Shown: positions 42,609 through 52,496, numbered from the stretch's first letter. The stretch is DNA of 63,688 nt from Sphingomonas asaccharolytica NBRC 15499 (GCF_001598355.1 NZ_BCYU01000020.1:1-63688); one strand, 5' to 3'. The notes: generated by a model from the sequence alone, not told the origin. Translations and numbers: made by a program.

Positions 42609-44354
42609 TCAACGGCGCGGAGCGAATTGGATGGTGAGCGACAACAGCACGCGATCGGACGCGCGCGGTGCGCCGGGCAGGTTCAGCTCGGGATCCTGCG
42701 GATGCGCGTACATCGCTTCGAGCGACATCAGGCCGGGCAGGATCGCCCGCATGCCGCCGCCGAACGAGGTCAGCGCACGGCTGCCTTCGGTGGTAAAGGT
42801 GTCGTCGTTCCAGATGTGCACGGTGTCGTAGAAACCGAACGCGACGAACGCCGCACGCGACTTGACCGGCAATTGCCAGCGCGGCTCGAGCCGGATGGCG
42901 ATCGCCTTGTCGCCCGAGGTCACGCCGGGATCATAGCCGCGGCCGATCGTCAGGTTGCCGACCGAGAATTCCTCGAAGCTAAGCAGCGGGCCGCTTGCCC
43001 ATTGTCCCTGCGCCGTCGCCGACAGGCTGAAGTCGCGGCCAATGCTGACGAAACCGTTGAGCCCGCCGCGCAGCACGGTCGCGCTAGCGCTGCCCTCGAA
43101 CCGGCTCGGCCCGTAACCGGCAGGTGTGATCACGCCCGTCTTGGTCGCGCCCAGGATATCGAAACCCTGGCGCAGTTCGAGCGAGCCGCTGATCGCCCAG
43201 GCATCGGGCTTGTTGAAGCGCGGCGCACGCTTGCTGGCCGACAGACGGAGATAGCCGACCCGCAATTTGTCGAGCGTGACCGGAATGCCGCTCTTGCCGA
43301 CGAACAATTGGATACGCTGCTCGATGATCTCGACGCCGCCGCCGAAATCGGCGCTCGCGCGGACGCTGCGTAGCAACGGCGCCGACATATCGAGCCCGCC
43401 GATCAGCGAGCGCGAGCGCAAATCGAGCGCGCCGATATCGGGCTTCGACCAGGCGTAGCTGAAGCGCCCGCCGATGCTGAGGCCGCTGTCGGTCGCGAAA
43501 TAATGGCCGACCTGGAGAACTTGCTGCTCGCGGAAATCGGCGGTCGACGACGCTCCGATGAAGGTGCGGTCGGACAGCCCCGTCAGGCCATAATATTCGG
43601 CGCGCAACGTCCCGCTCTCACGCCCGATCGAGCGCGATCCGGTGTTGGTGACGTTGGCCAGGATGGTGAACGGCGTATACTCGACCGCCACTTCGCCGAC
43701 GACCTGGCCCGGGCCGGTGCCGGCGGCGCGCAACGCCATCTTGACCTGGAGTCCGGGAACGTCGTTCACGCCTAGCAGGATGCTCTCGATCTCGTGCGTG
43801 TTGAGCGCGGGGAGCGCCTTGAGCCGGTCGACTCGCGCGGCCAGCGTACGTCCAAAGCGTCCCGCCGAGCCGGAGACATGAACGTCGACCAGGCGCGCCG
43901 GGATGACGATCAGCGTCGCGTCTCCGGCATTGATCTCCTGCGGCGGGATGGTGACGCCGGCAATATAGCCCGCATTACTGAGTGCGCTCGCCGCTGCATC
44001 GCGCAGGTCGCACAGCTGCGCCAGTTTCTGCTTGCCGGGTAGCGGCTTGATGTCCGCCAGCGTGTCGAGCAGTCCGGTCGGCAGCGTTGATCCGTCAGGT
44101 GCGGTGAAATGCAGCCGGTCGATCGCCACCTCGATCGGCGAGTCGGCAAACGGGCAGTTCGCGACCCGCTTGGTCTCGTCGGTGACGGTGATGCCGGACT
44201 TCGGCTTGACGGAATCGACCTTGGGAAGTTCGATCTGCTCGCGGCTGGGCAAGGCGCCAGGCGCGGACTGCGCCATGGCCGTATCGATACCGAATGCGCC
44301 GGGCACGACAAACACCGCTGCGCAAAACAATGCGCGCTTGAAACGAAGCGACAC
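42609..44354 (-). CDS. TpsB outer-membrane transporter (ShlB/FhaC/HecB family)
   Basis: A 581-residue Omp85-superfamily transporter that secretes the TpsA protein. Signal peptide about 1-28. POTRA domains lie at about 70-230, the first with two Cys (in VANCPFADS and LAQLCDLRDA) that may form a disulfide. A C-terminal 16-strand barrel follows (about 235-581). The loop-6 motif appears as TIGRGYDPG, and the protein ends in a barrel-type Phe-containing strand (LSLTIQFAPRR). It is the first gene of the tpsB-tpsA pair. Confidence 0.93.
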   Translation of the reverse strand: MSLRFKRALFCAAVFVVPGAFGIDTAMAQSAPGALPSREQIELPKVDSVKPKSGITVTDETKRVANCPFADSPIEVAIDRLHFTAPDGSTLPTGLLDTLADIKPLPGKQKLAQLCDLRDAAASALSNAGYIAGVTIPPQEINAGDATLIVIPARLVDVHVSGSAGRFGRTLAARVDRLKALPALNTHEIESILLGVNDVPGLQVKMALRAAGTGPGQVVGEVAVEYTPFTILANVTNTGSRSIGRESGTLRAEYYGLTGLSDRTFIGASSTADFREQQVLQVGHYFATDSGLSIGGRFSYAWSKPDIGALDLRSRSLIGGLDMSAPLLRSVRASADFGGGVEIIEQRIQLFVGKSGIPVTLDKLRVGYLRLSASKRAPRFNKPDAWAISGSLELRQGFDILGATKTGVITPAGYGPSRFEGSASATVLRGGLNGFVSIGRDFSLSATAQGQWASGPLLSFEEFSVGNLTIGRGYDPGVTSGDKAIAIRLEPRWQLPVKSRAAFVAFGFYDTVHIWNDDTFTTEGSRALTSFGGGMRAILPGLMSLEAMYAHPQDPELNLPGAPRASDRVLLSLTIQFAPRR

Positions 44355-44475
44355 GAATCCCCCTGTATTAGCCCCTTGGGATTCGTATCATTTCTCTGGA
44401 CAATTGAAAGCCATTGTTAAGGGCCGAACTGGGACCATCTCATGGGGAAGGCTCGCTTTATTGGCGATCATGCCT

Positions 44476-45642
44476 TCAAGCGGATAGCCGCGTCGCCCCG
44501 GCCGCGCGGACATGGTCGAGCGTCGGCATGCCGTTGACCGCCATCATCAGATCGGCCTCGGCCAGGATACATTTAAGCACGTGCGCCGCCCCCGCGGCCC
44601 CATCGAGCGCCAGGCCATAGACGAACGGCCGCCCCACCCCGACCGCGCGCGCGCCTATCGCCAACGCCTTGATCAAGTCGCTGCCCGAGCGGATGCCGGA
44701 ATCGAACCACACCGGCACTTCCCCCGCTGCCTCGACCACACCCGGCAGCATGTCGATCGCGGCGATCCCACCATTGGCCTGGCGCCCGCCATGGTTCGAA
44801 CAGAAGATCGCATCGGCGCCCATATCGACCGCTTTGCGCGCATCCTCGGGATGACAGATGCCCTTGAGCACGATCGGCATCTTGGTGACCGACTTGAACC
44901 AGGCCATATCGTCCCAGGTCAGCGGCCGTGCGAACAGCGAGCCCCATAGCATGACCGCTTCGGGCAGCGCCTGCGCAGGATCCTTGCCGAGCAGCTTGCG
45001 GAAGACCGGATCCGCGAAATAGTTGGTCAGAACATGGCCGCGCAGCTGCGGGAAATTGCCGGCATTGAGGTCGCGCGGGCGCCAGCCGGTCACCCAGGTA
45101 TCGAGCGTCACCACCAACGCGCGATAACCGGCTACTTCGGCGCGACGGATCAGGCTCTCGGCCAAGTCCCGGTCACGCGGCGTATAGAGTTGAAAGAAGC
45201 CGGGCGTGTCGCCGAGATGCGTCGCCACCTCTTCCAGCGTGTCGTTACCCAGCGTCGAAACGGTCATCGGCACGCCGGTCATCGCCGATGCCTTGGCCGC
45301 GGCGATATCGCCATGCTGGTCCTGGCCGCAAATACCCGTCACGCCGATCGGGCTCATGAGCAACGGGCTGTGATAGGTGTGGCCGAAAATCTCTGTCGAC
45401 AGATCGCGGCTGGTCGTGCCGACCATCATCCGCGGCACCATGCCCCAATGATGGAAAGCGGCGGCGTTCTGGTCCTGGGTCCATTCGTCGCCACAGCCGC
45501 CCTGGACATAGTTCAGGACGTGCGGCGGCATCGCCGCAGTCGCGCGCTGGACGAGCGTGGCATAATCTACCGGCACCTTTGGCAGCACGCCGCGCAAGCC
45601 GGCGCCGTAGATCTCGTTCTGATAATCGCCGAAATGCGGCAT
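44476..45642 (-). CDS. FMN-dependent alpha-hydroxyacid oxidase, lactate-monooxygenase-like
   Basis: A 388-residue FMN TIM-barrel enzyme of the glycolate oxidase/lactate dehydrogenase family. Active-site motifs are CSNHGGRQ (catalytic His) and WFDSGIRSGSDLIKAL (FMN phosphate). The N-terminal YVQGGCGDEWTQDQNAAAF resembles lactate 2-monooxygenases more than LldD. It oxidises a 2-hydroxyacid to a 2-oxoacid (or, in monooxygenases, decarboxylates it). It is the last gene of an operon with thiolase, SDR and AMACR-type genes, so a 2-hydroxy fatty or branched acid is a plausible substrate. Confidence 0.87.
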   Translation of the reverse strand: MPHFGDYQNEIYGAGLRGVLPKVPVDYATLVQRATAAMPPHVLNYVQGGCGDEWTQDQNAAAFHHWGMVPRMMVGTTSRDLSTEIFGHTYHSPLLMSPIGVTGICGQDQHGDIAAAKASAMTGVPMTVSTLGNDTLEEVATHLGDTPGFFQLYTPRDRDLAESLIRRAEVAGYRALVVTLDTWVTGWRPRDLNAGNFPQLRGHVLTNYFADPVFRKLLGKDPAQALPEAVMLWGSLFARPLTWDDMAWFKSVTKMPIVLKGICHPEDARKAVDMGADAIFCSNHGGRQANGGIAAIDMLPGVVEAAGEVPVWFDSGIRSGSDLIKALAIGARAVGVGRPFVYGLALDGAAGAAHVLKCILAEADLMMAVNGMPTLDHVRAAGATRLSA

Positions 45643-45664
45643 CGTCCCTCTCCCGTTCAGCGTA

Positions 45665-46720
45665 TCATCGCGGCGGATCGCATGGCGTGGCCGAGTAACG
45701 CGGCGCCGGTGCGGGCTGCATCACCCCATTGACCTCGATGAACGTCCCGCGTGCCTTGTTGTGGGGATGGTCCGCCACTTCGTCCCAGGCGAGGACCGGC
45801 GCGAAGCAGATGTCGCTCGCCTCCATCGACGCACACCATTCGTCGCGCGTCTTCGACCGAAAGATCTCGGCCAGCCGCGCCTTTTGCGCCGGCCATTGCG
45901 CGCGATCATATTGGCTGTCGAACAGCGGATCGGCGGCCAGCCCAAGCGCCTCGCGAAGCAGAGCATAGAACTGGCCCTCGATCGACCCGATCGCGACGAA
46001 CCTGCCATCGGCGGTCTCGTACGTGTCGTAGAATGGCGCTCCGGTATCGAGCAGGTTGGTGCCGCGCGCGTCGCCCCAGATGCCCTGGGCGCGGAACCCC
46101 CACATCATCGCCATCAGCAATGCCGACCCGTCGGTCATCGCGCAGTCGATCACTTGCCCGGGCGCTCCGTTCTTCACCGCCAGCAACGCGCTGACCATCC
46201 CGAACGCCAGCATCATCGCCCCGCCGCCGAAATCGCCGACCAGGTTGATCGGCGGCGTCGGCTTCTCGCCCGCACGGCCGAGCGCACCGAGCACACCGGA
46301 CAAAGCGATATAGTTGATGTCGTGCCCGGCGGCCGCGGCATAGGGCCCGTCCTGACCCCAGCCGGTCATCCGACCGATCACCAGCTTGGGATTGTTAGCG
46401 AGCAGGATATCGGGGCCGATCCCTAGCCGCTCGATCACGCCGGGCCGGAACCCCTCGATCATGCCATCGGCTGTCTTGAGCAGTTCGCGGAGCGTCGCGA
46501 TGTCGTCAGGCGATTTGAGATCGAGCGTCTCGATCGTCCGCGACCGCAGAAGAGGATCGCCGCCATGGCGCGCCGTCGGTCCGCGGGGATCGCCGCCAGG
46601 TACGGGACGGTCGATGCGGATGACCTCCGCGCCGTGATCGGCGAGCATCATGCCGCAGAACGGTCCGGGCCCGATCCCGGCGAGTTCGACGATGCGGATG
46701 CCAGCGAGTGGGCCGGGCAT
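45665..46720 (-). CDS. CaiB/BaiF family, alpha-methylacyl-CoA racemase-like
   Basis: A 351-residue class III CoA-transferase-fold protein. MPGPLAGIRIVELAGIGPGPF and MMLADHGAEVIRIDRP at the N terminus, plus the racemase motif GHDINYIALSG (with the Asp of the catalytic pair), point to alpha-methylacyl-CoA racemase (AMACR/Mcr). It would interconvert 2-methylacyl-CoA epimers for beta-oxidation of branched acids. It sits 22 bases upstream of the FMN oxidase gene and 50 bases after the SDR gene, with a hairpin in the latter gap. Confidence 0.88.
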   Translation of the reverse strand: MPGPLAGIRIVELAGIGPGPFCGMMLADHGAEVIRIDRPVPGGDPRGPTARHGGDPLLRSRTIETLDLKSPDDIATLRELLKTADGMIEGFRPGVIERLGIGPDILLANNPKLVIGRMTGWGQDGPYAAAAGHDINYIALSGVLGALGRAGEKPTPPINLVGDFGGGAMMLAFGMVSALLAVKNGAPGQVIDCAMTDGSALLMAMMWGFRAQGIWGDARGTNLLDTGAPFYDTYETADGRFVAIGSIEGQFYALLREALGLAADPLFDSQYDRAQWPAQKARLAEIFRSKTRDEWCASMEASDICFAPVLAWDEVADHPHNKARGTFIEVNGVMQPAPAPRYSATPCDPPR

Positions 46721-46740
46721 GGATTCTCCTGCTTCTACTA

Positions 46741-46763
46741 GCCCCTCCCCTCAGGGGAGGGGC
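46741..46763. repeat. Intercistronic palindrome
   Basis: GCCCCTCCCCT-C-AGGGGAGGGGC, a near-perfect hairpin in the 50-bp gap between the SDR and racemase-like genes. It belongs to the CCCCTCCC...GGGAGGGG palindromes seen elsewhere here. It may attenuate readthrough or stabilise upstream mRNA. Confidence 0.6.
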
Positions 46764-46770
46764 TTGCGGA

Positions 46771-47553
46771 TCACCGCGGCGCCATGCGGATGGCGCCGTC
46801 GAGGCGGACATCCTCGCCGTTGAAATACGAATTCTCGATCATCGTTAGCGCCAGCCCGGCATATTCAGGCGGATTGCCCAGACGCTTGGGAAACGGGACC
46901 GACGCCGCCAGCGCGTCCTTCACATTCTGCGGGGCGCCCTGCATCAGCGGGGTTTCGAAGATGCCGGGCAGGATCGTGTTGATGCGGATGCCCTCGTTCA
47001 TCAGGTCGCGCGCGATCGGGAGCGTCATGCCGACTACCCCGCCCTTCGACGCCGAATAGGCCGCCTGGCCGATCTGGCCATCCTCGGCGGCGACCGACGC
47101 GGTCATCACCATCGCGCCGCGCTCGCCGTCAATGCCCGGTTCGAGGGTCAGCATGCCCGCGGCCGACTTGGCGACGCAACGGAAGGTGCCGATCAGGTTG
47201 ATCTGGATGAGCCAGTTGAACGCTTCCAGGGGGAAGTGCTTGATCGAGCCGTCTTCCTTCGACCGGCTGGCGGTCTTGACCGCATTGCCGGTGCCCGCGC
47301 AGCAGACCAGCACGCGCTCCTGGCCATGCGCCGCGCGGGCCTTGGCGAAGCCGGCGTCGACGCTCTCGTCGCTGGTCACGTTGACCTCGCAGAACACGCC
47401 GCCGATCTCGCTGGCGAGCGCTTCGCCCTTCTCGGCTTGAAGGTCGAAGATCGCGACCTTGACGCCCTTGGCCGCGAGCGCACGCGCGGTCGCGGCGCCA
47501 AGGCCTGAGGCTCCGCCGGTGACGACCGCGGCTACCGAATTATCGAGTTTCAT
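46771..47553 (-). CDS. SDR 3-hydroxyacyl-CoA dehydrogenase (HSD17B10-type)
   Basis: A 260-residue classical short-chain dehydrogenase. The cofactor motif TGGASGLG is at 12-19, the catalytic Ser at about 153 (TASVAAEDGQIGQAAY), and Tyr166/Lys170 in YSASK. Overall similarity is to type II 3-hydroxyacyl-CoA dehydrogenases (HSD17B10), which oxidise short or branched 3-hydroxyacyl-CoA with NAD. It sits between the thiolase and the racemase-like gene, fitting one beta-oxidation operon. Confidence 0.87.
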   Translation of the reverse strand: MKLDNSVAAVVTGGASGLGAATARALAAKGVKVAIFDLQAEKGEALASEIGGVFCEVNVTSDESVDAGFAKARAAHGQERVLVCCAGTGNAVKTASRSKEDGSIKHFPLEAFNWLIQINLIGTFRCVAKSAAGMLTLEPGIDGERGAMVMTASVAAEDGQIGQAAYSASKGGVVGMTLPIARDLMNEGIRINTILPGIFETPLMQGAPQNVKDALAASVPFPKRLGNPPEYAGLALTMIENSYFNGEDVRLDGAIRMAPR

Positions 47554-47563
47554 TGACCTCTCC

Positions 47564-47638
47564 CGTCGCCCCGGCGAAGGCCGGGACCGCTATGTTGGTT
47601 ATCCTGACGCGGCGGCCCCGGCCTTCGCCGGGGCGACG
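47564..47638. repeat. Palindromic intergenic repeat (CGTCGCCCCGG family)
   Basis: Inverted ends CGTCGCCCCGGCGAAGGCC and GGCCTTCGCCGGGGCGACG surround about 37 bases. It fills the gap between the thiolase and SDR genes. It is similar in design to the 9853-9962 element but with different end sequence. Confidence 0.75.
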
Positions 47639-47645
47639 CAACATT

Positions 47646-48821
47646 TCACAGCCGCTCGACGATCGTAACGTTGGCGATGCCGCCGCCTTCGCACATCGTC
47701 TGCAGCCCCCATTTCTTGTCTCGCGCCTTCAACGCATGGAGCAACGTCGTCATCAGCTTGGTGCCAGACGCACCCAGCGGATGGCCGAGCGCGATCGCCC
47801 CGCCATTGACGTTGAGCCGGCTGTGGTCGCCGCCGATCACCTGGAGCCAGGCAAGCGGTACCGGTGCGAATGCTTCGTTGACTTCGTACAGGTCGATATC
47901 CTCGATCTTCATGCCTGCGCGCGCCAGCGCCCGCTGCGTCGCGGGCAGCGGCTCTTCCAGCATGATGACCGGATCGCCGGCGGTCACGGTCAGATTGTGG
48001 ATTCGCGCCAGCGGGGTCAGGCCGTGATCCTTGAGCGCGCGTTCACTGACGATCAGCACGCCCGAGGCGCCGTCGCAGATCTGGCTGGCGGACGCCGCAG
48101 TCAGCACGCCGCCTTCCTGGAGCAGCTTGACGCTCGCCATCGATTCCGGAGTCGCGTCGTAGCGGATGCCTTCGTCATGAACGTGAAGGACGGTGTTGCC
48201 CTCCTCGTCGAGCACCTCGATCGGCACGATCTCGGCATCGAACGCGCCCGCTTGCGTGGCGGCGGCAGCACGTCTGTGGCTTTCGAGCGAGAAGGCGTCG
48301 AGCTGCTCGCGGCTGAAGCCGTATTTGTGCGCCATCATCCCGGCGCCGACGAACTGGCTGAACCCCTGAACGCCGTAGCGGTCCTTGATCTTCTGCGACC
48401 AGGGCCCGATTCCGATGCCGAGCTGTGCAGGCGCGGAACTGGCCAGGCCCATCGGCACGCGGGTCATGCTCTCGACCCCGGCGGCAAGGACGACATCCTG
48501 CGTGCCCGACATCACGGCCTGCGCGGCGAACTGGATCGCCTGTTGCGAGGAACCGCATTGGCGGTCGATCGAGACGGCGGGAACGCTGTCGGGAAGCGAG
48601 GAGGCCATCACCGCGCTGCGGCCGATATGCCCCGATTGCTCGCCGGCCTGGATGACGCAGCCCATGATGACGTCCTCGACTGCGGCGCCGTCGATCCCGG
48701 CACGCTCGACCACCGCATCGAGCACCTTGCCCGCCAGATCAGCCGGGTGCCAATCCTTGAGCTTGCCGCCGCGCCGCCCGCCCGCAGTTCGCGCCGCCGA
48801 CACGATAAATGCCTCCGCCAT
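47646..48821 (-). CDS. Acetyl-CoA acetyltransferase / 3-ketoacyl-CoA thiolase
   Basis: A 391-residue thiolase. The acyl-accepting Cys89 lies in SIDRQCGSSQQAI; the His motif NVNGGAIALGHPLGASG and the C-terminal catalytic Cys (TMCEGGGIANV) are present. It cleaves 3-ketoacyl-CoA or, in reverse, condenses acetyl-CoA. CGSSQQA, rather than CASG, is typical of degradative acetyl-CoA C-acyltransferases. It heads a minus-strand operon with SDR, AMACR-type and FMN hydroxyacid oxidase genes. Chain-length preference cannot be read from sequence. Confidence 0.92.
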   Translation of the reverse strand: MAEAFIVSAARTAGGRRGGKLKDWHPADLAGKVLDAVVERAGIDGAAVEDVIMGCVIQAGEQSGHIGRSAVMASSLPDSVPAVSIDRQCGSSQQAIQFAAQAVMSGTQDVVLAAGVESMTRVPMGLASSAPAQLGIGIGPWSQKIKDRYGVQGFSQFVGAGMMAHKYGFSREQLDAFSLESHRRAAAATQAGAFDAEIVPIEVLDEEGNTVLHVHDEGIRYDATPESMASVKLLQEGGVLTAASASQICDGASGVLIVSERALKDHGLTPLARIHNLTVTAGDPVIMLEEPLPATQRALARAGMKIEDIDLYEVNEAFAPVPLAWLQVIGGDHSRLNVNGGAIALGHPLGASGTKLMTTLLHALKARDKKWGLQTMCEGGGIANVTIVERL

Positions 48822-48965
48822 CCTCTCGCTCCTTATTATCCGTTTCAGTTAGCCACCGGTTGACGCGAGCGGCAAGCGCATTTTCGTGTGGACGGTATGT
48901 TCTGTCCGTGTATTGGCACGGCTCCTCCCCCACATCATTGTAAGCAGCATATGTCCGGAGGCACC

Positions 48966-51065
48966 ATGATCGATCGTAACGGCCTGAAGATCGCGAGCGA
49001 ACTCGTCGAGTTCGTCGAGGCGCGCGCATTGCCGGGCACGGGGATCGATGCCGGGGCTTTCTGGACGGGCGTCGCGGCGATGTACGCGGACCTCGCCCCG
49101 GTCAATGCGGCGCTGCTGGCAAAGCGTGACTTGATCCAGGCGGAGATCGATGGCTGGCTGGCCCAACGCGCGGGCGAACCGATCGACCAGGCCGAATACC
49201 AGCCGTTCCTCAAATCGATCGGCTATCTGGTCGACGAGCCGGCGCCGTTTGCGGTGACAACGCGGAATGTCGATGCCGAAGTCGCGATGATGGCCGGTCC
49301 GCAACTGGTCGTACCGGTGCTCAATGCGCGCTTCGTGCTCAACGCCGCCAATGCGCGTTGGGGAAGCCTGTACGACGCGCTCTACGGTACCGATGCGATT
49401 CCGGGCGCGGCCAGGCCCGGCGGCTATGATCCCGAACGCGGTGCCCAGGTGATTGCCTGGGCTAAGGCGTTCCTCGACAAAGCGGTGCCGCTCGCCAACG
49501 GAAGTTGGGCTGCACTGGCCGGCGAACCCATCCTGGCCGACCCGACGCTGCTCGTCGGGCGCGCGGGCGAGAATTATCTATTTCGGCACAACGGTCTGCA
49601 CATCGAAGTGGTGATCGATCGCGACCATGCGATCGGCAAGGCCGATCCCGCCGGGATTGCCGACGTCATCCTGGAAAGCGCGATCACGACGATCGTCGAC
49701 CTCGAGGATTCGATCGCGGCGGTCGATGCCGAGGACAAAGTCGCCGCCTATGCGAACTGGCTCGGCCTGATGCGCGGCGACCTCGAGGACACATTCGAGA
49801 AAGGCGGCCGGACGCTGACCCGTCGCCTCAATGACGACCGCCGTTACGTCGCGCCCGACGGCAGCGAGCTGGTTTTGCGCGGCCGCAGTCTGCTGTTCGT
49901 GCGTAATGTCGGCCATCTGATGACCACGCCGGCAGTGATCCTGGGGGACGGCGGCGAAGGACCCGAAGGCATTCTCGACGCGATCATGACCAGCCTGATC
50001 GCGCTGCACGACGTGAAAGGCCTCGGCCGGTTCCGGAACAGCCCGGCCAGGTCGATCTATATCGTCAAACCCAAGATGCACGGGCCGGACGAAGCCGCCT
50101 TTACCAACCGGCTGTTCGACGCGGTCGAGGATCTGCTCGGCCTGCCCCGCCACACGATCAAAGTCGGGGTGATGGATGAGGAACGCCGCACCTCGGCCAA
50201 CCTTGCCGCATGCATTCATGCGGTGAAGAACCGTATCGCGTTCATCAATACCGGTTTCCTCGATCGCACCGGCGACGAGATCCACACCAGCATGCAGGCC
50301 GGGCCGATGGCGCCCAAGGGCGAGATGAAGACCTCCGCCTGGATCAAGGCCTATGAAGATCGCAACGTCCAGATCGGGCTCGCCTGCGGCCTCAGCGGCA
50401 AGGCGCAGATCGGCAAGGGGATGTGGGCAGCGCCCGACCGCATGGCCGATATGATCGAGCAGAAGATCGCCCATCCGCTGACCGGCGCCACCACCGCCTG
50501 GGTTCCATCACCCACCGCGGCGACCTTGCATGCGACGCATTACCACCAGGTCGACGTGTTCGTGCGCCAGAAGGAACGCGCGGCCGAGCCGGTCGCGAGC
50601 CTGAACAATCTGTTGTCGGTGCCCCTGGCGCTCGGCCGCAACTGGACGCCGGACGAGGTTCGCGCCGAACTCGACAACAATGCCCAAGGCATATTGGGCT
50701 ATGTCGTGCGCTGGATCGACCAGGGCGTCGGCTGTTCCAAGGTACCCGACATCCACGATATCGGGCTGATGGAGGACCGCGCGACCTTGCGCATCTCCAG
50801 CCAGGCGCTCGCCAATTGGCTGCTCCACGGCGTGTGCACGCCCGAGGAGGTCGAAGCGGCGTTCGGGCGCATGGCGGCCAAGGTCGACACGCAGAATTCA
50901 GGCGATCCCGCATATCGTTCGTTGGTCGCCAATCCTGCGGGCGCGGCTTTCCAGGCGGCGCGCGCGCTGGTGTTCGAGGGAACCGTTCAGCCCAACGGCT
51001 ATACCGAGCCCCTTCTTCATCGTTTTAGATTGCAGAAAAAGCGCCGTGAGATCGAACTATTGTAA
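48966..51065 (+). CDS. glcB: Malate synthase G
   Basis: A 699-residue malate synthase G that condenses glyoxylate with acetyl-CoA. The length is typical of isoform G (about 720), not A. Signatures: [43 protein letters not shown] and [17 protein letters not shown] chose the ATG at 48966, which has GGAGG just before it. It is divergent from the thiolase operon, which would yield acetyl-CoA. No isocitrate lyase gene is seen in the window. Confidence 0.96.
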   Translation: MIDRNGLKIASELVEFVEARALPGTGIDAGAFWTGVAAMYADLAPVNAALLAKRDLIQAEIDGWLAQRAGEPIDQAEYQPFLKSIGYLVDEPAPFAVTTRNVDAEVAMMAGPQLVVPVLNARFVLNAANARWGSLYDALYGTDAIPGAARPGGYDPERGAQVIAWAKAFLDKAVPLANGSWAALAGEPILADPTLLVGRAGENYLFRHNGLHIEVVIDRDHAIGKADPAGIADVILESAITTIVDLEDSIAAVDAEDKVAAYANWLGLMRGDLEDTFEKGGRTLTRRLNDDRRYVAPDGSELVLRGRSLLFVRNVGHLMTTPAVILGDGGEGPEGILDAIMTSLIALHDVKGLGRFRNSPARSIYIVKPKMHGPDEAAFTNRLFDAVEDLLGLPRHTIKVGVMDEERRTSANLAACIHAVKNRIAFINTGFLDRTGDEIHTSMQAGPMAPKGEMKTSAWIKAYEDRNVQIGLACGLSGKAQIGKGMWAAPDRMADMIEQKIAHPLTGATTAWVPSPTAATLHATHYHQVDVFVRQKERAAEPVASLNNLLSVPLALGRNWTPDEVRAELDNNAQGILGYVVRWIDQGVGCSKVPDIHDIGLMEDRATLRISSQALANWLLHGVCTPEEVEAAFGRMAAKVDTQNSGDPAYRSLVANPAGAAFQAARALVFEGTVQPNGYTEPLLHRFRLQKKRREIELL

Positions 51066-51222
51066 ATTGTATAAAAGAGACACTGCAATACATACCGTTG
51101 CGCGCGAAACATTACGTAAAACTTAACCCGATTTTATCAGACAAGAATGAGACAAGTGTTTGGTCAGCGGCCGATCTTGTCTGGCGATAACTTAATACGT
51201 GCAAGATGGCCCCAATTATATT

Positions 51223-51260
51223 AGGTGGGTTTCACCGGATTCATCCGGTTCGTTCAACCT
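51223..51260 (+). other. Leader hairpin before a small secreted protein gene
   Basis: ACCGGA-TTCA-TCCGGT stem-loop with outer AGGT/ACCT pairing, in a comparatively AT-rich stretch 20 bases before the ATG at 51280. It may shape the 5' untranslated region. The rest of the gap from 51066 shows no other feature I can name. Confidence 0.35.
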
Positions 51261-51279
51261 ACGTTTGGGGGTTACGGGG

Positions 51280-51618
51280 ATGATACAGGCAATCAAGGCT
51301 GGCACGGCGGTCGCCGTGCTCATCGCTGGCATCGTGGCGGCGCCGGCGATTGCGGACACGGGCCGCAATTTCACCGTTTTTAATGGCAATGCCGACGTGT
51401 CGGTGCAGCGCGTTTGGACGGCCCGCTCCGGGGAGTCGAAGGACCCCTGGCATGAGGTCGACATGAAATATGCGATCAAGCCGAAGAGTTCGTCCAACTT
51501 CACGCTCGGAACGGGCGATGTCTGCCTTTACGACATCAAGATCCAGTTCTCGGATGAGGTCACGCAGCAGTTCGACAACATCAATGTCTGCAAGGGCCAG
51601 ACCGTCAACGCGACCTGA
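51280..51618 (+). CDS. Small secreted protein of unknown function
   Basis: A 112-residue protein with a signal peptide (cleavage after AIAD, near residue 26). The mature part has two Cys (GDVCLYDIK, NINVCKGQT) likely to form a disulfide. The small beta-rich domain would be about 85 residues. GGGG lies before the ATG. No family is recognised. It stands alone between glcB and the SOS cassette, in a locally AT-rich context. Confidence 0.7.
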   Translation: MIQAIKAGTAVAVLIAGIVAAPAIADTGRNFTVFNGNADVSVQRVWTARSGESKDPWHEVDMKYAIKPKSSSNFTLGTGDVCLYDIKIQFSDEVTQQFDNINVCKGQTVNAT

Positions 51619-51720
51619 CGCGACGCGATTGGGGGGGGGAATTACGGCGGCGGCTAACCGGGGTTCGCCGCCGCTTTCGTTTGTGCGTGCTCGGCGGATT
51701 CAATTGCATTTTTATCAAGA

Positions 51721-51735
51721 GAACATATCATGAAC
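51721..51735 (+). promoter_or_regulatory. LexA (SOS) box of the imuA-imuB cassette
   Basis: GAAC-ATATCAT-GAAC is an exact match to the alphaproteobacterial LexA operator, a direct repeat written GTTC-N7-GTTC on the other strand. It ends five bases before the imuA start codon, so LexA bound here would block transcription or a promoter immediately upstream. Confidence 0.85.
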
Positions 51736-51740
51736 ACATT

Positions 51741-52496
51741 ATGCCCGAGTCGTCTACCTCACTGAGTCGATTGCGCCGCCGTGTCGCGCACATCGAAGGC
51801 GCGCGCGTATCGGGCGGGCCAGCGCGGTTCGCCACTGGGCATGCGGCGATCGATGCGTGGCTGGGCGGCGGGCTCGCGCGCGGGCGCTTGCATGAAGTGA
51901 TGGCGGATGACAGCGAGGATGCCGGCAGCCTGTCGGGATTCGCCGCGATGCTGGCGCTGCGCATCGATGCCGGAAAGCCGCTATTGTGGCTCAGGACCGA
52001 AACGGCGGAGCGGCGGGCGGGTAAGCTTTACGCCAGCGGATTGGGTGAAATCGGCCTCCATGGCGACGACCTCATCCTCGGGCTGCTCGGCGACGATGCG
52101 GCATTGCTCAAGGCCGCGAACGACGCTGCACGATGTGCCGGGCTCGGCGCGCTGGTGGTCGAGAGCTGGGGCGATCCCAAACCGCTCGACCTGACCGCGA
52201 CGCGGCGGCTGATGCTGGCAGCGGAAGCTTCGGGCGTGACCGTGCTGCTGCTTCGCGGTGAGGCGCGCGAAAGCCCGAGCGTCGCCGATACGCGCTGGCG
52301 GGTCTCCCCTGCCCCCTCGATCGCGCTTGCCGCCGATGCGCCGGGGCCGCCCGCCTTCGATTTGGAATTGTTGCGCCGTCGCGCCGGCCCCGCCGGACGC
52401 CGCTGGCGCGTGGAGTGGAATCGTGAACGACGTGCCTTCCAGCCCCTCGACGGGCAGGCGCTATCTGGCGCTGTTCTTCCCCTGGCTGCCAGCTGA
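51741..52496 (+). CDS. imuA: ImuA, SOS mutagenesis RecA-like protein
   Basis: A 251-residue ImuA-family protein, the RecA-related accessory of the ImuA-ImuB-DnaE2 mutasome. Visible features are TGHAAIDAWLGGGLARGRLHEV (the family start), LWLRTETAERRAGKLYASGL, and LTATRRLMLAAEASGVTVLLLRG. A consensus Walker A is not evident, as expected for ImuA. The ATG at 51741 follows a LexA box directly. imuB overlaps its end by 74 bases, so the two are coupled. It is thought to support error-prone lesion bypass after DNA damage. Confidence 0.9.
   Translation: MPESSTSLSRLRRRVAHIEGARVSGGPARFATGHAAIDAWLGGGLARGRLHEVMADDSEDAGSLSGFAAMLALRIDAGKPLLWLRTETAERRAGKLYASGLGEIGLHGDDLILGLLGDDAALLKAANDAARCAGLGALVVESWGDPKPLDLTATRRLMLAAEASGVTVLLLRGEARESPSVADTRWRVSPAPSIALAADAPGPPAFDLELLRRRAGPAGRRWRVEWNRERRAFQPLDGQALSGAVLPLAAS

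Noticed and set aside
47553..48863. 436-residue plus-strand frame over the thiolase
   Set aside because: It is antisense to a clear thiolase; biased composition only.
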